33,347 nucleotides of DNA, from contig DHPR01000017.1 of the NCBI GenBank assembly GCA_002410925.1, positions 1-33,347 on the forward strand, written 5' to 3'. Positions 24,850-33,311 of the stretch are shown here, in pieces (the first letter of the stretch is position 1; each line of letters begins with the position of its first letter). The position numbers and the translations under genes were made by a program. Under the pieces are notes generated by a model, which was given only the letters and a program-made list of their open reading frames with translations, had not been told where the DNA came from and did not search any database. Source of the stretch: UBA5359 sp002410925 [NCBI: bacterium UBP13_UBA5359] (GTDB lineage: Bacteria; UBP13; UBA5359).

Positions 24850-25808
24850 TATTTATTCTCTCCCATTGCCGCTTCTTGAGCCGAAGGTGCAAATATATAG
24901 AATATCAGATCCATCTTGGGCTGAGCACTTCCTGAAATAAAGGCCATGCCGTCCGGGTAAGGATCAGGAGAGCAGGGAAAGAAGGAGCTTTCAGGGTGCC
25001 AGCAGTTCCAGACGTAGTAATAGTTCTTCTCATTGTCGCCGCTTTTATCTGGAATGTTTAGCTCGAAGTAGTAAAACTTGTCTGCCGATACCGGTAGATC
25101 TGCGTTGAAGGACATGATATTCCTTTTGTAATAAGGGTTGCTGTAAGTTTGGGGATTCTCCAGCACCTTTAACGGATCAGTCGCCAAAGTGGATTTCAAA
25201 TCGCCCTTCCAGGCATACAGCTTCATCACTGGCGTACCTACCGCCTGGGATGTGCCCTCGTTTTTGGCCGACATGATATTTATTCTGGAGATATGAGAAA
25301 TCTTACCGACCTTAAAGCTTTGCCCGATTGTCCTGGAGCCCCATAGCCTGGCTGCCCCCGACCAGAGTGGTTGGGATTGCTCTATAAACTCGGCCGCACG
25401 ATAATATTTTATTTCCCTGACTGTGCTTAGCACCTTACCACCTATCTTCACTGCAATATTAACGCTGTGCTCGGTCTGGGTATTCCCAGGGGAAAAGACG
25501 GCAAATATTTCTCCGTTTGTATTCGTTTTACCGCTTAAAGTCATGGTTATCGTCTTGCCGCCTTCAATGGATATAACTTCAATATCAGCGCCTTTTATAC
25601 CGGCGGCGGGCTTCCCGGCGGCATCTTTGAGCGTGATTTTCCCATTTAATCGTTCTCCAAGCACCGGCCTCTTGTCCTCTCCTGAGCGAGAAATAAAGAT
25701 GAAAGTGGATTTATCAGGATCTATCTCTTCGCTTTCAGCCGGATTTGAAATCATCCCCAGACAGCAGGCAAAACTACACAGCAGCAACCCGATAATGCTC
25801 CTAAACAT
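24849..25808 (-). CDS. Exported beta-rich protein of unknown function in a glycan operon
   Basis: I do not recognise this 319-residue protein. It starts with a signal peptide (MFRSIIGLLLCSFACCLG, then a likely cleavage before AESEEID). Residues about 35-130 look like an Ig-like or carboxypeptidase-regulatory-like beta sandwich (RLNGKITLKDAAGKPAAGIKG, TNTNGEIFAVFSPG). The second half contains GQSFKVGKISHISRINIMSA and VMKLYAWKGDL, followed by LPVSADKFYYFEL and aromatic clusters (NYYYVWNCW). This layout resembles jelly-roll binding modules but lacks visible catalytic motifs. A role in sugar binding is inference from position between two hexosaminidase-like genes. ATG 25808 is chosen because AAAGG lies 8 nt upstream; the frame is open to GTG 25817. 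It is coupled to the GH20 gene by a TAATG overlap. Confidence 0.75.
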   Translation of the reverse strand: MFRSIIGLLLCSFACCLGMISNPAESEEIDPDKSTFIFISRSGEDKRPVLGERLNGKITLKDAAGKPAAGIKGADIEVISIEGGKTITMTLSGKTNTNGEIFAVFSPGNTQTEHSVNIAVKIGGKVLSTVREIKYYRAAEFIEQSQPLWSGAARLWGSRTIGQSFKVGKISHISRINIMSAKNEGTSQAVGTPVMKLYAWKGDLKSTLATDPLKVLENPQTYSNPYYKRNIMSFNADLPVSADKFYYFELNIPDKSGDNEKNYYYVWNCWHPESSFFPCSPDPYPDGMAFISGSAQPKMDLIFYIFAPSAQEAAMGENK

Positions 25809-25830
25809 ATGGATCACCTTTCCTTTCCTT

Positions 25831-28653
25831 TCAGTTATTCATTGTATTCGGTTGTTTCCCAACCAACCAATATATCGAAGACATCAGCAGATCCCTGTCA
25901 ATGCCGGCTGCTTCCTGCGGCTCACCAGTCTTGAGATATGGGACTGCTCCGTTCAAGACCACCCGTCCCCTGCCCAGTTCCCCAGCTATGAGCACGGCAT
26001 CACCACGATCGTTTACGCAGACGGTGGTACCCCCCTGGCCGCGTTGCATGGCGATATGATCATAATACATAATCTCATAAGACCTGCCTATCTCCAACCC
26101 CTGCGCCAGCGGATGCCTGGCCGATACCTTTATGCTGTTGTTTTCTATGCGGTTGGCTCCCGTGCAAAACTCTGGGAAGATGCTTCTTTTCATGGGGAAG
26201 CGGTTGTAACCCACACTGTCGTGATACAAGATTACGCCCCTTCCGTCCCTGATAACCAGGTCTCTCACGGCGGCTTCAGCATCCCATACCTCTTTCTCTA
26301 CCAGCAAGAAGGTACCGTTATCCTGGTTGGCAAACCGCTTGCAGCTGGGGATTATCAGGCAATCATAGAACGAAGCCTCCTTCAAGGATGCTATGAATAC
26401 CGGCTCCATATCCCTAGACTTGAGAAGGGTGGTATAGATGGCATTCTGCCCAACAACCAGGCCACCGGAATCGTTAGGATTGTATATGGCTACCTTGATT
26501 CTTCCGGTTCCGCCATTCTGCCGGGTTTGCATAAGAGACAGGCGCAAGTCAAGCGATTTATATGCCTTATCCAGCGCTGCCAGCCATGTGGCATACCTCC
26601 ACGTCGGCAATTCCTTTTCTGCCACGGCCATAGCATCCTCAGCTGATTTCATGCTTGCCCTGGCCTGCGCCACCTTTCCCTCCTTAGCTAGTTTCTCTGC
26701 AACCAGAAGATGATAGTTCACTTTCCCACCTAAAGCAGCCGTTTTCATATTAGAGATAAAGGTTTCCAGTTGCATGAAACCGCCGTCCTTTTTGAAGCCC
26801 TTGCCCTGTTCTTTGAAAGCAACCAGCATCTCCCAGGCATTCTTCGCCTTCTGATACTGTTCTTTTATAACATCTGGATTGTGGAATATCTCTGTATACG
26901 GAGGAGCATTATATCTGCCCATCCTCAGCAGCGGCCTGCGAGCAATACCCATTCTCAGAATCTGAGCCATCATCGGTGCCGCATCAGTCCCGTAGAGTTC
27001 TTCACAGATACGAGAGAGAAAGCTTTGGCAGATGGCCTCAGGTGCCGTGGTCGATTTGTTCCACAGCCAATCATGGAATTCCATGCCGTCAATATCCATC
27101 ATGGGCAGACGATACAAGTCCTCGACATACCTTTCAGCCTGAGCCCCTTTCTTGGCATAAAGGGGCTCTGCTCCGGGGGCATCAACGTTCCACATATATT
27201 CCGCCGCCTGCAGCACGTTGGGATCCTCGGAGTTCTCATAAGAGAGGTGCTGGTTCACAAAAACTAAATCCTTGCTACCAGGATAATAGCCGGATTTGAT
27301 GGCGAATCTGATTTCACTGGAAAAATCGCGGCCAAGCACCAGGGGACAATGCACAACGTTACGCCAGTGGCAGACGGGCTGCCTGACAACCTCTTTCCAG
27401 GAAGCCTGGCAGTCCCGGCTCCAGTCGGCATTCACCAACCAGACATCCTCCGGTATCAGCTTTGTCAGTTTGGCAAAGAACTGCCTGTAGGCAGCATTCT
27501 CCGGCAGGTTCAACTGCCCGTAGTACGGTTCGACCACAAAGACCAGGCTGGTCTTTGGCGAGCGAAGTTTGACGGCTTTGTAAATAATATTCAGCTGGTT
27601 GGCTGTGGCGGCAGCCCTGTCGTCGCCGAAACGGTTACGGGTAATCCGATCTCTGTCACTCCAGTATTCTGTGGGCGATCCATCCCGGAAATGAAATATG
27701 AACCATGGAAAACCGACCTCGGCAATAAAATTCGCTGCCTTCTCAGCTTTAGCTGTTATGAGATCATCCCTGCCCCAGCTCCAATAGGCACCGCCGGCTA
27801 TATTGCAATCCTTAAACGCCGGATTATCCTTATCTTGAGAAACATAGCCGACGCTGGTATAGAGCATGAGCCCCATGATCTGTATCCCCCTGGCGACAGC
27901 GCCATCATTAAAAGCACGCAGCCATGCAATGTCCTTTTCAGCAGGTACGGTCTTGTTGCCGTTGGTAAAACCCCAGAGATTGACGGACACCATATCTATC
28001 TTATGGCGCAGGCACCAGTCCAGATATAGCAGCGCGTCTTTGATGGGCCTCCGGCTGTCGGGAGGGGTTACTGTAATAGCCCGGTTATATAAATCCGGCC
28101 AATCTTCTACGGCAGCCCTCAAAGCATACGGCTTACCGTTATCCGCTCTGATCAGTTGACTGAAGCTAATGCAAGCATAAAGTGCTCCCTGAGCATCCTT
28201 ACCGGCAAGAAGATAGACCGTCCTGCCACCCCTGTCTACCGAGGTTATGATATACCCAGATAACGGCATTTTATCTAGCTCCCGCCCTGAGGCCGGAGTC
28301 TGCTGTAAGTATCTGCCCAGAAGCCCGTTCTCTTCAGCGGTGCCGATGAGAATCAGGTTCGCTTTTTTTAACTCTGGCTCATCCACTTTGTCTTCGTCGA
28401 TGATTCTTATGCTCCCGCCTGTCAGAGCAGACACTCGGCTGATAATCTCAGCGGCGCCATACCTTGATAGATCAGAGGCTATTTTATCCAGAACTATTAC
28501 AGCCTCTCCAGAAGCCAGAGACACCTTACCCGTCTCCTGTTTCAGACTTTTTGGAGTAGGCAGAATATTAATTGTATCGCTGCCTTCGCATAAACCCGAC
28601 ATAATATAAGCTACACATAGACAGAAAAGCAATATCACAGACGCTCTATTCAC
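25831..28653 (-). CDS. Large exported GH20b/GH84-like protein with GATase-like C-terminal domain
   Basis: This 940-residue exported protein has a signal peptide (residues 1 to about 25, ending near SGLCEGSD). Residues about 28-165 resemble the zincin-like domain that precedes GH20, GH84 and GH67 barrels (INILPTPKSLKQETG, GYIITSVD, GALYACISFSQLI). A TIM-barrel-like part follows (LDWCLRHKIDMVSVNLWGF, WFIFHFRDGSP with Asp324, LVFVVEPYYG). The GH20 HxGGDE motif is missing, and the GH84 Asp pair is not clearly present, so the family is uncertain. A helical section spans about 560-710. The C-terminus, from RIKVAIYNPNDSGG, resembles a class I glutamine-amidotransferase/ThuA-like fold (DCLIIPSC, GRGVILYHDSVG, LGRGRVVLNG). 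GTG 28653, 8 nt after GGAGG, replaces a TTG at 28668. It probably acts on extracellular amino-sugar glycans. Confidence 0.72.
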   Translation of the reverse strand: MNRASVILLFCLCVAYIMSGLCEGSDTINILPTPKSLKQETGKVSLASGEAVIVLDKIASDLSRYGAAEIISRVSALTGGSIRIIDEDKVDEPELKKANLILIGTAEENGLLGRYLQQTPASGRELDKMPLSGYIITSVDRGGRTVYLLAGKDAQGALYACISFSQLIRADNGKPYALRAAVEDWPDLYNRAITVTPPDSRRPIKDALLYLDWCLRHKIDMVSVNLWGFTNGNKTVPAEKDIAWLRAFNDGAVARGIQIMGLMLYTSVGYVSQDKDNPAFKDCNIAGGAYWSWGRDDLITAKAEKAANFIAEVGFPWFIFHFRDGSPTEYWSDRDRITRNRFGDDRAAATANQLNIIYKAVKLRSPKTSLVFVVEPYYGQLNLPENAAYRQFFAKLTKLIPEDVWLVNADWSRDCQASWKEVVRQPVCHWRNVVHCPLVLGRDFSSEIRFAIKSGYYPGSKDLVFVNQHLSYENSEDPNVLQAAEYMWNVDAPGAEPLYAKKGAQAERYVEDLYRLPMMDIDGMEFHDWLWNKSTTAPEAICQSFLSRICEELYGTDAAPMMAQILRMGIARRPLLRMGRYNAPPYTEIFHNPDVIKEQYQKAKNAWEMLVAFKEQGKGFKKDGGFMQLETFISNMKTAALGGKVNYHLLVAEKLAKEGKVAQARASMKSAEDAMAVAEKELPTWRYATWLAALDKAYKSLDLRLSLMQTRQNGGTGRIKVAIYNPNDSGGLVVGQNAIYTTLLKSRDMEPVFIASLKEASFYDCLIIPSCKRFANQDNGTFLLVEKEVWDAEAAVRDLVIRDGRGVILYHDSVGYNRFPMKRSIFPEFCTGANRIENNSIKVSARHPLAQGLEIGRSYEIMYYDHIAMQRGQGGTTVCVNDRGDAVLIAGELGRGRVVLNGAVPYLKTGEPQEAAGIDRDLLMSSIYWLVGKQPNTMNN

Positions 28654-28718
28654 TTTGCATACCTCCAATCATTCAACCCGCATACGGGTAATGCATCACT
28701 CTGTTGCCGATGGTCTTC

Positions 28719-29453
28719 CTACGGGCCGTAATAGGATGTCCCCGTAGATATTTTTCCTGATGAATGATCGCCGTCAGCATCTCGGCAAAAATAGTCTAAT
28801 CTACCTGAGTAAAGAGGATCTGTCAAAAAACGCCCGCTTGCCCCCTCCCCGCTGTTCCACCATTTAACATGGCCATCGGCATATAGAATATTTATCCCGC
28901 TTTTATGCCAAATATTTATGGGCGCACCAACGAAATCATCAGTAGCTATCACCCAATTCCAGGCCGTTTTTTCTACCAACGAATAAAGCTTGCAATATCC
29001 ATACTCATTATTATCCCGATAACTGTATGAAGATGCGAGCGGATCAGTATGCGGCCCTCCTATGGTAAATCCCGCGCCGTATGATAAAGGAGCAGAAGGA
29101 CAATAAAGTATACGCCCGTCTTTAATATATCCGCAGGAGTAAAGCAGCCCCAATCCTACCCAGCCGCCATGCTTGGTGTCAGACTTAACATATGAGGTAT
29201 GGCAATCAACAATTCTGCCATCTCCTCTCCCTATTCTAGGTAAGTAGCCGTCGTAATCATCGGCATACATATGAAGAGCCATCCCGATCTGCTTTAAATT
29301 GCTCTGACAGGTTGCCTGCCGGGCCTTCTCCCTGGCCTTGCCGAAGACAGGGAAGAGTATACTTGCCAAAATTGCGATAATTGCTATAACTATTAGAAGT
29401 TCAATAAGCGTGAAGCCTGCACTATTTTCGGATGATACTTTAAATAGCCTCAT
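28719..29453 (-). CDS. Prepilin-type leader protein of the H-X9-DG (DUF1559-like) class
   Basis: This is a 244-residue type II secretion/pseudopilin-like protein. The class III leader is short ([13 protein letters not shown]), with cleavage expected between Gly13 and Phe14 (GFTLIELL) and Glu18 at mature position 5. A long hydrophobic helix follows ([20 protein letters not shown]). The body contains [30 protein letters not shown] and the C-terminal H-X9-DG motif ([17 protein letters not shown]). These are hallmarks of the large DUF1559-type families of Planctomycetota, Lentisphaerota and Armatimonadota, whose function is poorly known. The start is ATG 29453, 8 nt after GGGAG; GTG 29462 is possible. 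It overlaps the gntR stop by 14 nt, so it is probably co-translated with the regulator. Confidence 0.85.
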   Translation of the reverse strand: MRLFKVSSENSAGFTLIELLIVIAIIAILASILFPVFGKAREKARQATCQSNLKQIGMALHMYADDYDGYLPRIGRGDGRIVDCHTSYVKSDTKHGGWVGLGLLYSCGYIKDGRILYCPSAPLSYGAGFTIGGPHTDPLASSYSYRDNNEYGYCKLYSLVEKTAWNWVIATDDFVGAPINIWHKSGINILYADGHVKWWNSGEGASGRFLTDPLYSGRLDYFCRDADGDHSSGKISTGTSYYGP

Positions 29454-30201
29454 TGCCAACACTCCCTTGCTTTATAGTTGTCCTGGTATTGAAAAGTAAC
29501 CCGGTTTTATGTATTTGCTGCTCCCATTTCAAAACAGACCCATCTTCCAGAGAGAGTATCTCCGTTACCAGCAATACCGGCGCACCGGCATATGTTCTTA
29601 AAAGGGTGGCCGTTTTGTCGTCAATCAGAATCGGAAGAATTTGCAGCTCTCTATGAGCAACCTTTAAATCGCTTCTCTTTTTCAAATACTCTGTCAGGGA
29701 TCTTTCGGCCAATTTTCGGCCTATCATTTCTGGTATGAACTTATAGGGTATGTAACGCAATTCGCTGCACAGAGGCATCCCGTTGGCCAGTTTCAATCTG
29801 TTGATACGAAATAATTTCTCCCCTTCATCAACCTTTAAACGCTCAGCCATCTCCACATCGGCAATCACCAATTCTTCTTCAAGAAGCCTTATGCGCCCGA
29901 CAAAACCTCTCTTCTCTCCTTGCGAAAAGAAGCTCTCCACATATTCAAGGTCTTCTCTCTGCATCACTTCATTAACAAAAGTTCCTTTGCTGGGGACAGA
30001 TACAAGCAACCCCTCGTTAACCAGGGAGCCTATAGATTTGCGAATAGTTACCCGGCTGACATTACATAATCTGCTCAGCTCTCTCTCCGACGGAATCTTA
30101 TCGGCGGGCTTTAAACTTCCAGTCTTGATCTGCTTTAATAAGAAATCCCTTACCTGTATATGTGCCGGAACGGCGGTAGCTTTGCCAATATTCCCTATCA
30201 T
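29440..30201 (-). CDS. GntR-family (HutC-type, UTRA domain) transcriptional regulator
   Basis: This 253-residue protein has an N-terminal winged helix ([20 protein letters not shown], then [21 protein letters not shown], residues about 15-75) and a UTRA effector domain ([41 protein letters not shown]). UTRA regulators commonly sense sugar phosphates such as glucosamine-6-phosphate, which fits the hexosaminidase genes downstream. The ATG at 30201 has AGAGGGG 7 nt upstream. The promoter (30253-30281) and a tandem operator at its start site (30227-30246) suggest autoregulation of the whole run gntR-pilin-GH-unknown-GH20. The ligand assignment is inference. Confidence 0.9.
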   Translation of the reverse strand: MIGNIGKATAVPAHIQVRDFLLKQIKTGSLKPADKIPSERELSRLCNVSRVTIRKSIGSLVNEGLLVSVPSKGTFVNEVMQREDLEYVESFFSQGEKRGFVGRIRLLEEELVIADVEMAERLKVDEGEKLFRINRLKLANGMPLCSELRYIPYKFIPEMIGRKLAERSLTEYLKKRSDLKVAHRELQILPILIDDKTATLLRTYAGAPVLLVTEILSLEDGSVLKWEQQIHKTGLLFNTRTTIKQGSVGNEAI

Positions 30202-30226
30202 GTAAAAGCCCCTCTTCTGAGAAACT

Positions 30227-30246
30227 GGTTAATACCGGTAAATACC
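30227..30246. promoter_or_regulatory. Probable GntR operator: tandem 10-bp repeat with palindromic centre
   Basis: GGTTAATACC is followed directly by GGTAAATACC, two copies of GGTWAATACC. The junction forms the palindrome TACCGGTA (30233-30240). The site begins 7 nt downstream of the -10 box and so covers the transcription start of the GntR gene, a classical position for repression. Confidence 0.6.
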
Positions 30247-30252
30247 ACTTAC

Positions 30253-30281
30253 ATAGTATCGCTCTTTCGGAGTCTTGTCAA
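30253..30281 (-). promoter_or_regulatory. Consensus promoter of the GntR-led glycan operon
   Basis: On the minus strand, TTGACA (30276-30281) and TACTAT (30253-30258) are separated by 17 nt. The rest of the 30202-30562 gap shows no gene. It holds only a small palindrome, ATTACC-GGCT-GGTAAT (30419-30434), which shares TTACCGG with the operator and could be a distal site. Confidence 0.75.
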
Positions 30282-30562
30282 GCAAAGGCTTTCAAGTCTT
30301 TTTTAAATGAAACAACGAATACTTCTTTGAATACTTTTTTACCTGGGCCTACGGGGCAAATGCATTACCTCAAGTTCGCATCCATTCGCAAGTATAGAAT
30401 TTGAAGTCAGAAATCAGAATTACCGGCTGGTAATTAGGGTATTGTTTCTAGTGGCCATATGGTCAGGCAAAGAAGGTCTACATTCTTGGCAGTTGTGAAT
30501 AATGTGACAAGAATACAGAAGTGCATCTAGAGTCAGGCTATCCAGCTTGGAATGCTTTGAAC

Positions 30563-31660
30563 TTAGCAGGCTATGCTTTTGCCGTTCCGCATTGGAGAAT
30601 GTCCCGGTCCCTTGCCCACACTGCGATTGATAGAGGATAAGATACCGGATATAGCTTCGATGCCTTGCTCGGTGCCCTCATTGATACAGATCTTGCCGGC
30701 ATAGAGACGATAGCTCTCTCGATAACGCAGCGGCGTAAAATTAGGCATTAGAATATTGGCACCGCATTGAAGCGCCTGTTGCCTTCCCTCTGAATCCAGA
30801 GTAGCCACGGCCGTAGTGGCCGGTATCATCAGCAAAGGCGAGTTGAGACGGAGCAGAGCCACCTCTCGCAGGACAATATCCAGTGTTCCGCATTCAGCAT
30901 CGCTCAGCGGTGTACCCTCAGCCGGTATAAAAGGACCTATTCCAGCCATCTCCAGCCTCATATCACGTACGAGCTCCACATCGCGGGCCAGACTCAGGTA
31001 AGTCTGCCCCTGCAATCCTACCATATTACCGGAGCCCGTCTGATAGCCCAATTCCTTAAGCCGGCGCAGGCAGAGAAGGCGCCGCTCCAGCGTCATTCCG
31101 GGATGCAGCCTGGCATACAATTCCGAGTCCGACGTTTCATGGCGAAGCAGATAGCGATCCGCACCGGCCTCCTTGAAGGCCTTGTAATCTTCATAACTGC
31201 GCTCACCGATGGATAGCGTTACAATCATGCCGTAGCGCTTTTTAATCTCTTCAATCATCCAAACGATCTTGCCTGTGTCATACCATGGATCCTCAGCAGC
31301 TTGCAGAACCGCCGTACCGATATTCAAGCGATGTGCCACGGCAAGAGCCTCCACTATCTCTTCAGGTTCCATCCTGTATCTTTCCACCTGCCGGTTGCCA
31401 AGCCTTATACCGCAGTAGCAACAGTTGTTACGACAATGATTGGAGAATTCCACCAGCGCACGCAGATAGACCTCCTCGCCCACAGCCTTACGGCGCACCC
31501 TGTCCGCGGCCTGGAATAAAGCCCGGACCACATGGCCCTCATCGGTAGCGAAGATATCGGTCATCTCTTCGACCGTCATAGCGCGACCCTGCTCAGCCTC
31601 TTCAATAATTTTCAGCAATCCGTTCTGCATCCGCTTCAACTCCGGGATACATTGTGTCAT
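30563..31660 (-). CDS. hydE: [FeFe]-hydrogenase H-cluster radical SAM maturase HydE
   Basis: This is a 365-residue radical-SAM enzyme of the HydE/biotin-synthase-like family, needed to build the H-cluster of [FeFe]-hydrogenases. The cluster triad is Cys76, Cys80 and Cys83 in FSNHCRNNCCYCGIR, followed by YRMEPEEIVE, AVLQAAEDPWYD and TLSIGERSYEDYKAFKEAGADRY-type sequence. Later come HETSD, GSGNMVGLQGQT, MAGIGPFIPAEGTPL and ANILMPNFTP, all characteristic of HydE rather than BioB or PylB. ATG 31660 lacks a good Shine-Dalgarno sequence; ATG 31630, 9 nt after GGAG, is an alternative. hydF, hydG and a hydrogenase gene are not in the window. It lies 25 nt downstream of a prepilin-like gene. Confidence 0.9.
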   Translation of the reverse strand: MTQCIPELKRMQNGLLKIIEEAEQGRAMTVEEMTDIFATDEGHVVRALFQAADRVRRKAVGEEVYLRALVEFSNHCRNNCCYCGIRLGNRQVERYRMEPEEIVEALAVAHRLNIGTAVLQAAEDPWYDTGKIVWMIEEIKKRYGMIVTLSIGERSYEDYKAFKEAGADRYLLRHETSDSELYARLHPGMTLERRLLCLRRLKELGYQTGSGNMVGLQGQTYLSLARDVELVRDMRLEMAGIGPFIPAEGTPLSDAECGTLDIVLREVALLRLNSPLLMIPATTAVATLDSEGRQQALQCGANILMPNFTPLRYRESYRLYAGKICINEGTEQGIEAISGILSSINRSVGKGPGHSPMRNGKSIAC

Positions 31661-31685
31661 GCTTAATCACGCAAGTCAAGAAGGG

Positions 31686-32555
31686 TTATCGCTCGTCTTC
31701 CCATTTTTTCTTGCTTAAATAGGCCCTGCCGCCGCAGGTAAGATTAGCGTAATTTTGCAGCCCTTTATCATGTCCGGCGTGGTGGGCGCAGCGGACCATG
31801 GGGATATCATTACCATACCCGTAAACCTGCCCGGGGTCCTGGACGGAATTGGTCGGGAAATAAACAGTGCCGTCATTCCTTCTAATCTGCGTCTCGCCAT
31901 GCCGGGTAGTGTGACATTTGGGGCAATAGCGACCGTAAACCTGAATCATCTTAACATCATGCCAGCTCCAATATTCGGCGGGGTAAGGTATCATAGGCTG
32001 CGCTGCCGTTTGTAAATAAACGCTATGCTTTCTACCTCCGGTCCGGCAGATTCCAGAATACGGCAAGGTTTCCCAATTGCTCGGCACAGGATTATTGCCA
32101 TCATAATAATGCGCCCCGTGAGCATCGGTTTCCATTCCTCTGGGGTCATCCGAACATGGGGCAATACCAAATTCATACATATAGCTGCAGGGAATACCAT
32201 TTCCGGAATAAGCGTAATCATCCAGTTCCGCATAATCTGCCTCAGTGTTACCCGGCCAACGCCAAACCGTTCCCTTATCATTATCACTGGGACATATCAA
32301 TACTTCGGCATTACCCAGATAATCCGGAACCAGTTGGGATAACCACGGAACATCCTTCCTGTCATAATCGGTTTTATACATCTTGAGCGCTATCCCGAGC
32401 TGATGAAAATTCGTTAAGCATGATGCCCGCCTGGCATTCTCTCTGGCTCTTCCAAAGACCGGCACCAGAATGGCCATCAACACAGCCATAATAACTATGA
32501 CCAAAAGCAACTCCACCAGTGTAAAACCCTGACGCCTATTCTTTATCCATGCCAC
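31686..32555 (-). CDS. Second prepilin-type leader protein, divergent C-terminus
   Basis: This 289-residue protein has a class III leader [10 protein letters not shown], with cleavage expected between Gly10 and Phe11 (GFTLVELL) and Glu15 at mature position 5. A hydrophobic helix follows ([19 protein letters not shown]) and the family's [30 protein letters not shown] segment. The remainder differs from the first pilin-like protein. It has no exact H-X9-DG motif, but it carries a CPKCH pair and a [11 protein letters not shown] segment that may bind metal. The frame is open to 32630. GTG 32555, 10 nt after AGGAGG, gives the normal short leader. hydE follows 25 nt downstream on the same strand, probably co-transcribed by position. 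Confidence 0.82.
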   Translation of the reverse strand: MAWIKNRRQGFTLVELLLVIVIMAVLMAILVPVFGRARENARRASCLTNFHQLGIALKMYKTDYDRKDVPWLSQLVPDYLGNAEVLICPSDNDKGTVWRWPGNTEADYAELDDYAYSGNGIPCSYMYEFGIAPCSDDPRGMETDAHGAHYYDGNNPVPSNWETLPYSGICRTGGRKHSVYLQTAAQPMIPYPAEYWSWHDVKMIQVYGRYCPKCHTTRHGETQIRRNDGTVYFPTNSVQDPGQVYGYGNDIPMVRCAHHAGHDKGLQNYANLTCGGRAYLSKKKWEDER

Positions 32556-32610
32556 AACAATTCTTCCTCCTGACGCTACGCATATCTTAATACTCCCTGC
32601 CAACTGAAGC

Positions 32611-32619
32611 ATTATACCA
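32611..32619 (-). promoter_or_regulatory. Extended -10 promoter for the second prepilin-like gene
   Basis: TGG-TATAAT (TATAAT at 32611-32616) lies about 50 nt before the GTG start. A second TATAAT at 32629-32634 is 18 bp upstream within a repeated GGTATAATGC. Neither has a good -35. A TTGACA at 32693-32698 on the same strand has TATAAA only 15 nt away. Confidence 0.45.
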
Positions 32620-32823
32620 CTTTCCTGCATTATACCTATAATTGGAGGAGAGAGATATATCTATTTTTCTATTTATACAACCATTAAGCCGGTGTCAATT
32701 ATATCTTTATTATCAGTATATCATTCAGTTGCAGATTCCTCAATTTGCAGTCAGTAATAATAGTTTGCCATATCTTGATGCCGGGTATACATAGAATAAA
32801 CCTTCGAAGGGAGTGTTTTCAGT

Positions 32824-33258
32824 ATGAGCATTATCAGATGGGATCCGATAGGCGATATTGCCAGAATACGCAATGAGATGGATAGAATGATGAGCGATCT
32901 GATGGGGGGAGTTACCGGTTCCGGATGGCTTCCGGCCATGGACATATGCGATATGGATGATGCTTTTATCGTAAAAGTAGACCTGCCGGGCATCAGCAAA
33001 GAGAATGTCGAGATAACAACCACTGAGAATATGATAAGAATAAAGGGAGAAGCAAGGCGTGAGGAGCATACTGAAAGGAGAAGCTGCTTCCGCCATGAAC
33101 GCATGGCCGGTAGCTTTGAAAGAGCCGTCAGTCTGCCTGCCAAGATAAAACCCGATGAAACCAAAGCATCCTTTAAAGATGGCGTTCTGGAGATACGTCT
33201 GCCTAAAGCCGAGAAAACGCGCCGGGAAGAACACCGCGTAGAAGTTGAAAGCCAATAG
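32824..33258 (+). CDS. Hsp20/alpha-crystallin-family small heat shock protein
   Basis: This is a 144-residue ATP-independent holdase chaperone. The N-terminal arm (MSIIRWDPIGDIARIRNEMDR) is the usual bacterial form. The alpha-crystallin domain spans about residues 40-130 (IVKVDLPGISKENVEIT, RIKGEARREE, GSFERAVSLPAKI) and contains the conserved ASFKDGVLEIRLPK. The C-terminal VEV can act as the I-x-I-type motif. ATG 32824 has GGGAG upstream. The gene is divergent from the prepilin gene. The shared 268-nt gap has no CIRCE element, so it is not an obvious HrcA target. A candidate -10 TATACA lies near 32787 with TTGCCA at a short distance. Confidence 0.95.
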   Translation: MSIIRWDPIGDIARIRNEMDRMMSDLMGGVTGSGWLPAMDICDMDDAFIVKVDLPGISKENVEITTTENMIRIKGEARREEHTERRSCFRHERMAGSFERAVSLPAKIKPDETKASFKDGVLEIRLPKAEKTRREEHRVEVESQ

Positions 33259-33267
33259 CAGCAGGCA

Positions 33268-33311
33268 GGGTCGGGCATTGAAGGATAAGAGCAATGCCCG
33301 ACCCCTCTTTT
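33268..33311 (+). terminator. Intrinsic terminator after hsp20
   Basis: A 13-bp perfect stem (33268-33280 with 33292-33304; GGGTCGGGCATTG and its complement) has an 11-nt loop and is followed by CTCTTTT. It begins 9 nt after the hsp20 stop codon. Confidence 0.85.

Noticed and set aside
25423-26646. 407-codon forward frame opposite the exported glycan genes
   Set aside because: It spans two unrelated minus-strand genes and their junction and has no ribosome binding site or domain signature.
30282-30562. Possible RNA gene or extra promoter in the gap between hydE and the GntR gene
   Set aside because: No tRNA-like cloverleaf, strong stem or start-codon/Shine-Dalgarno pair could be found. Only a short 6-bp palindrome is visible.
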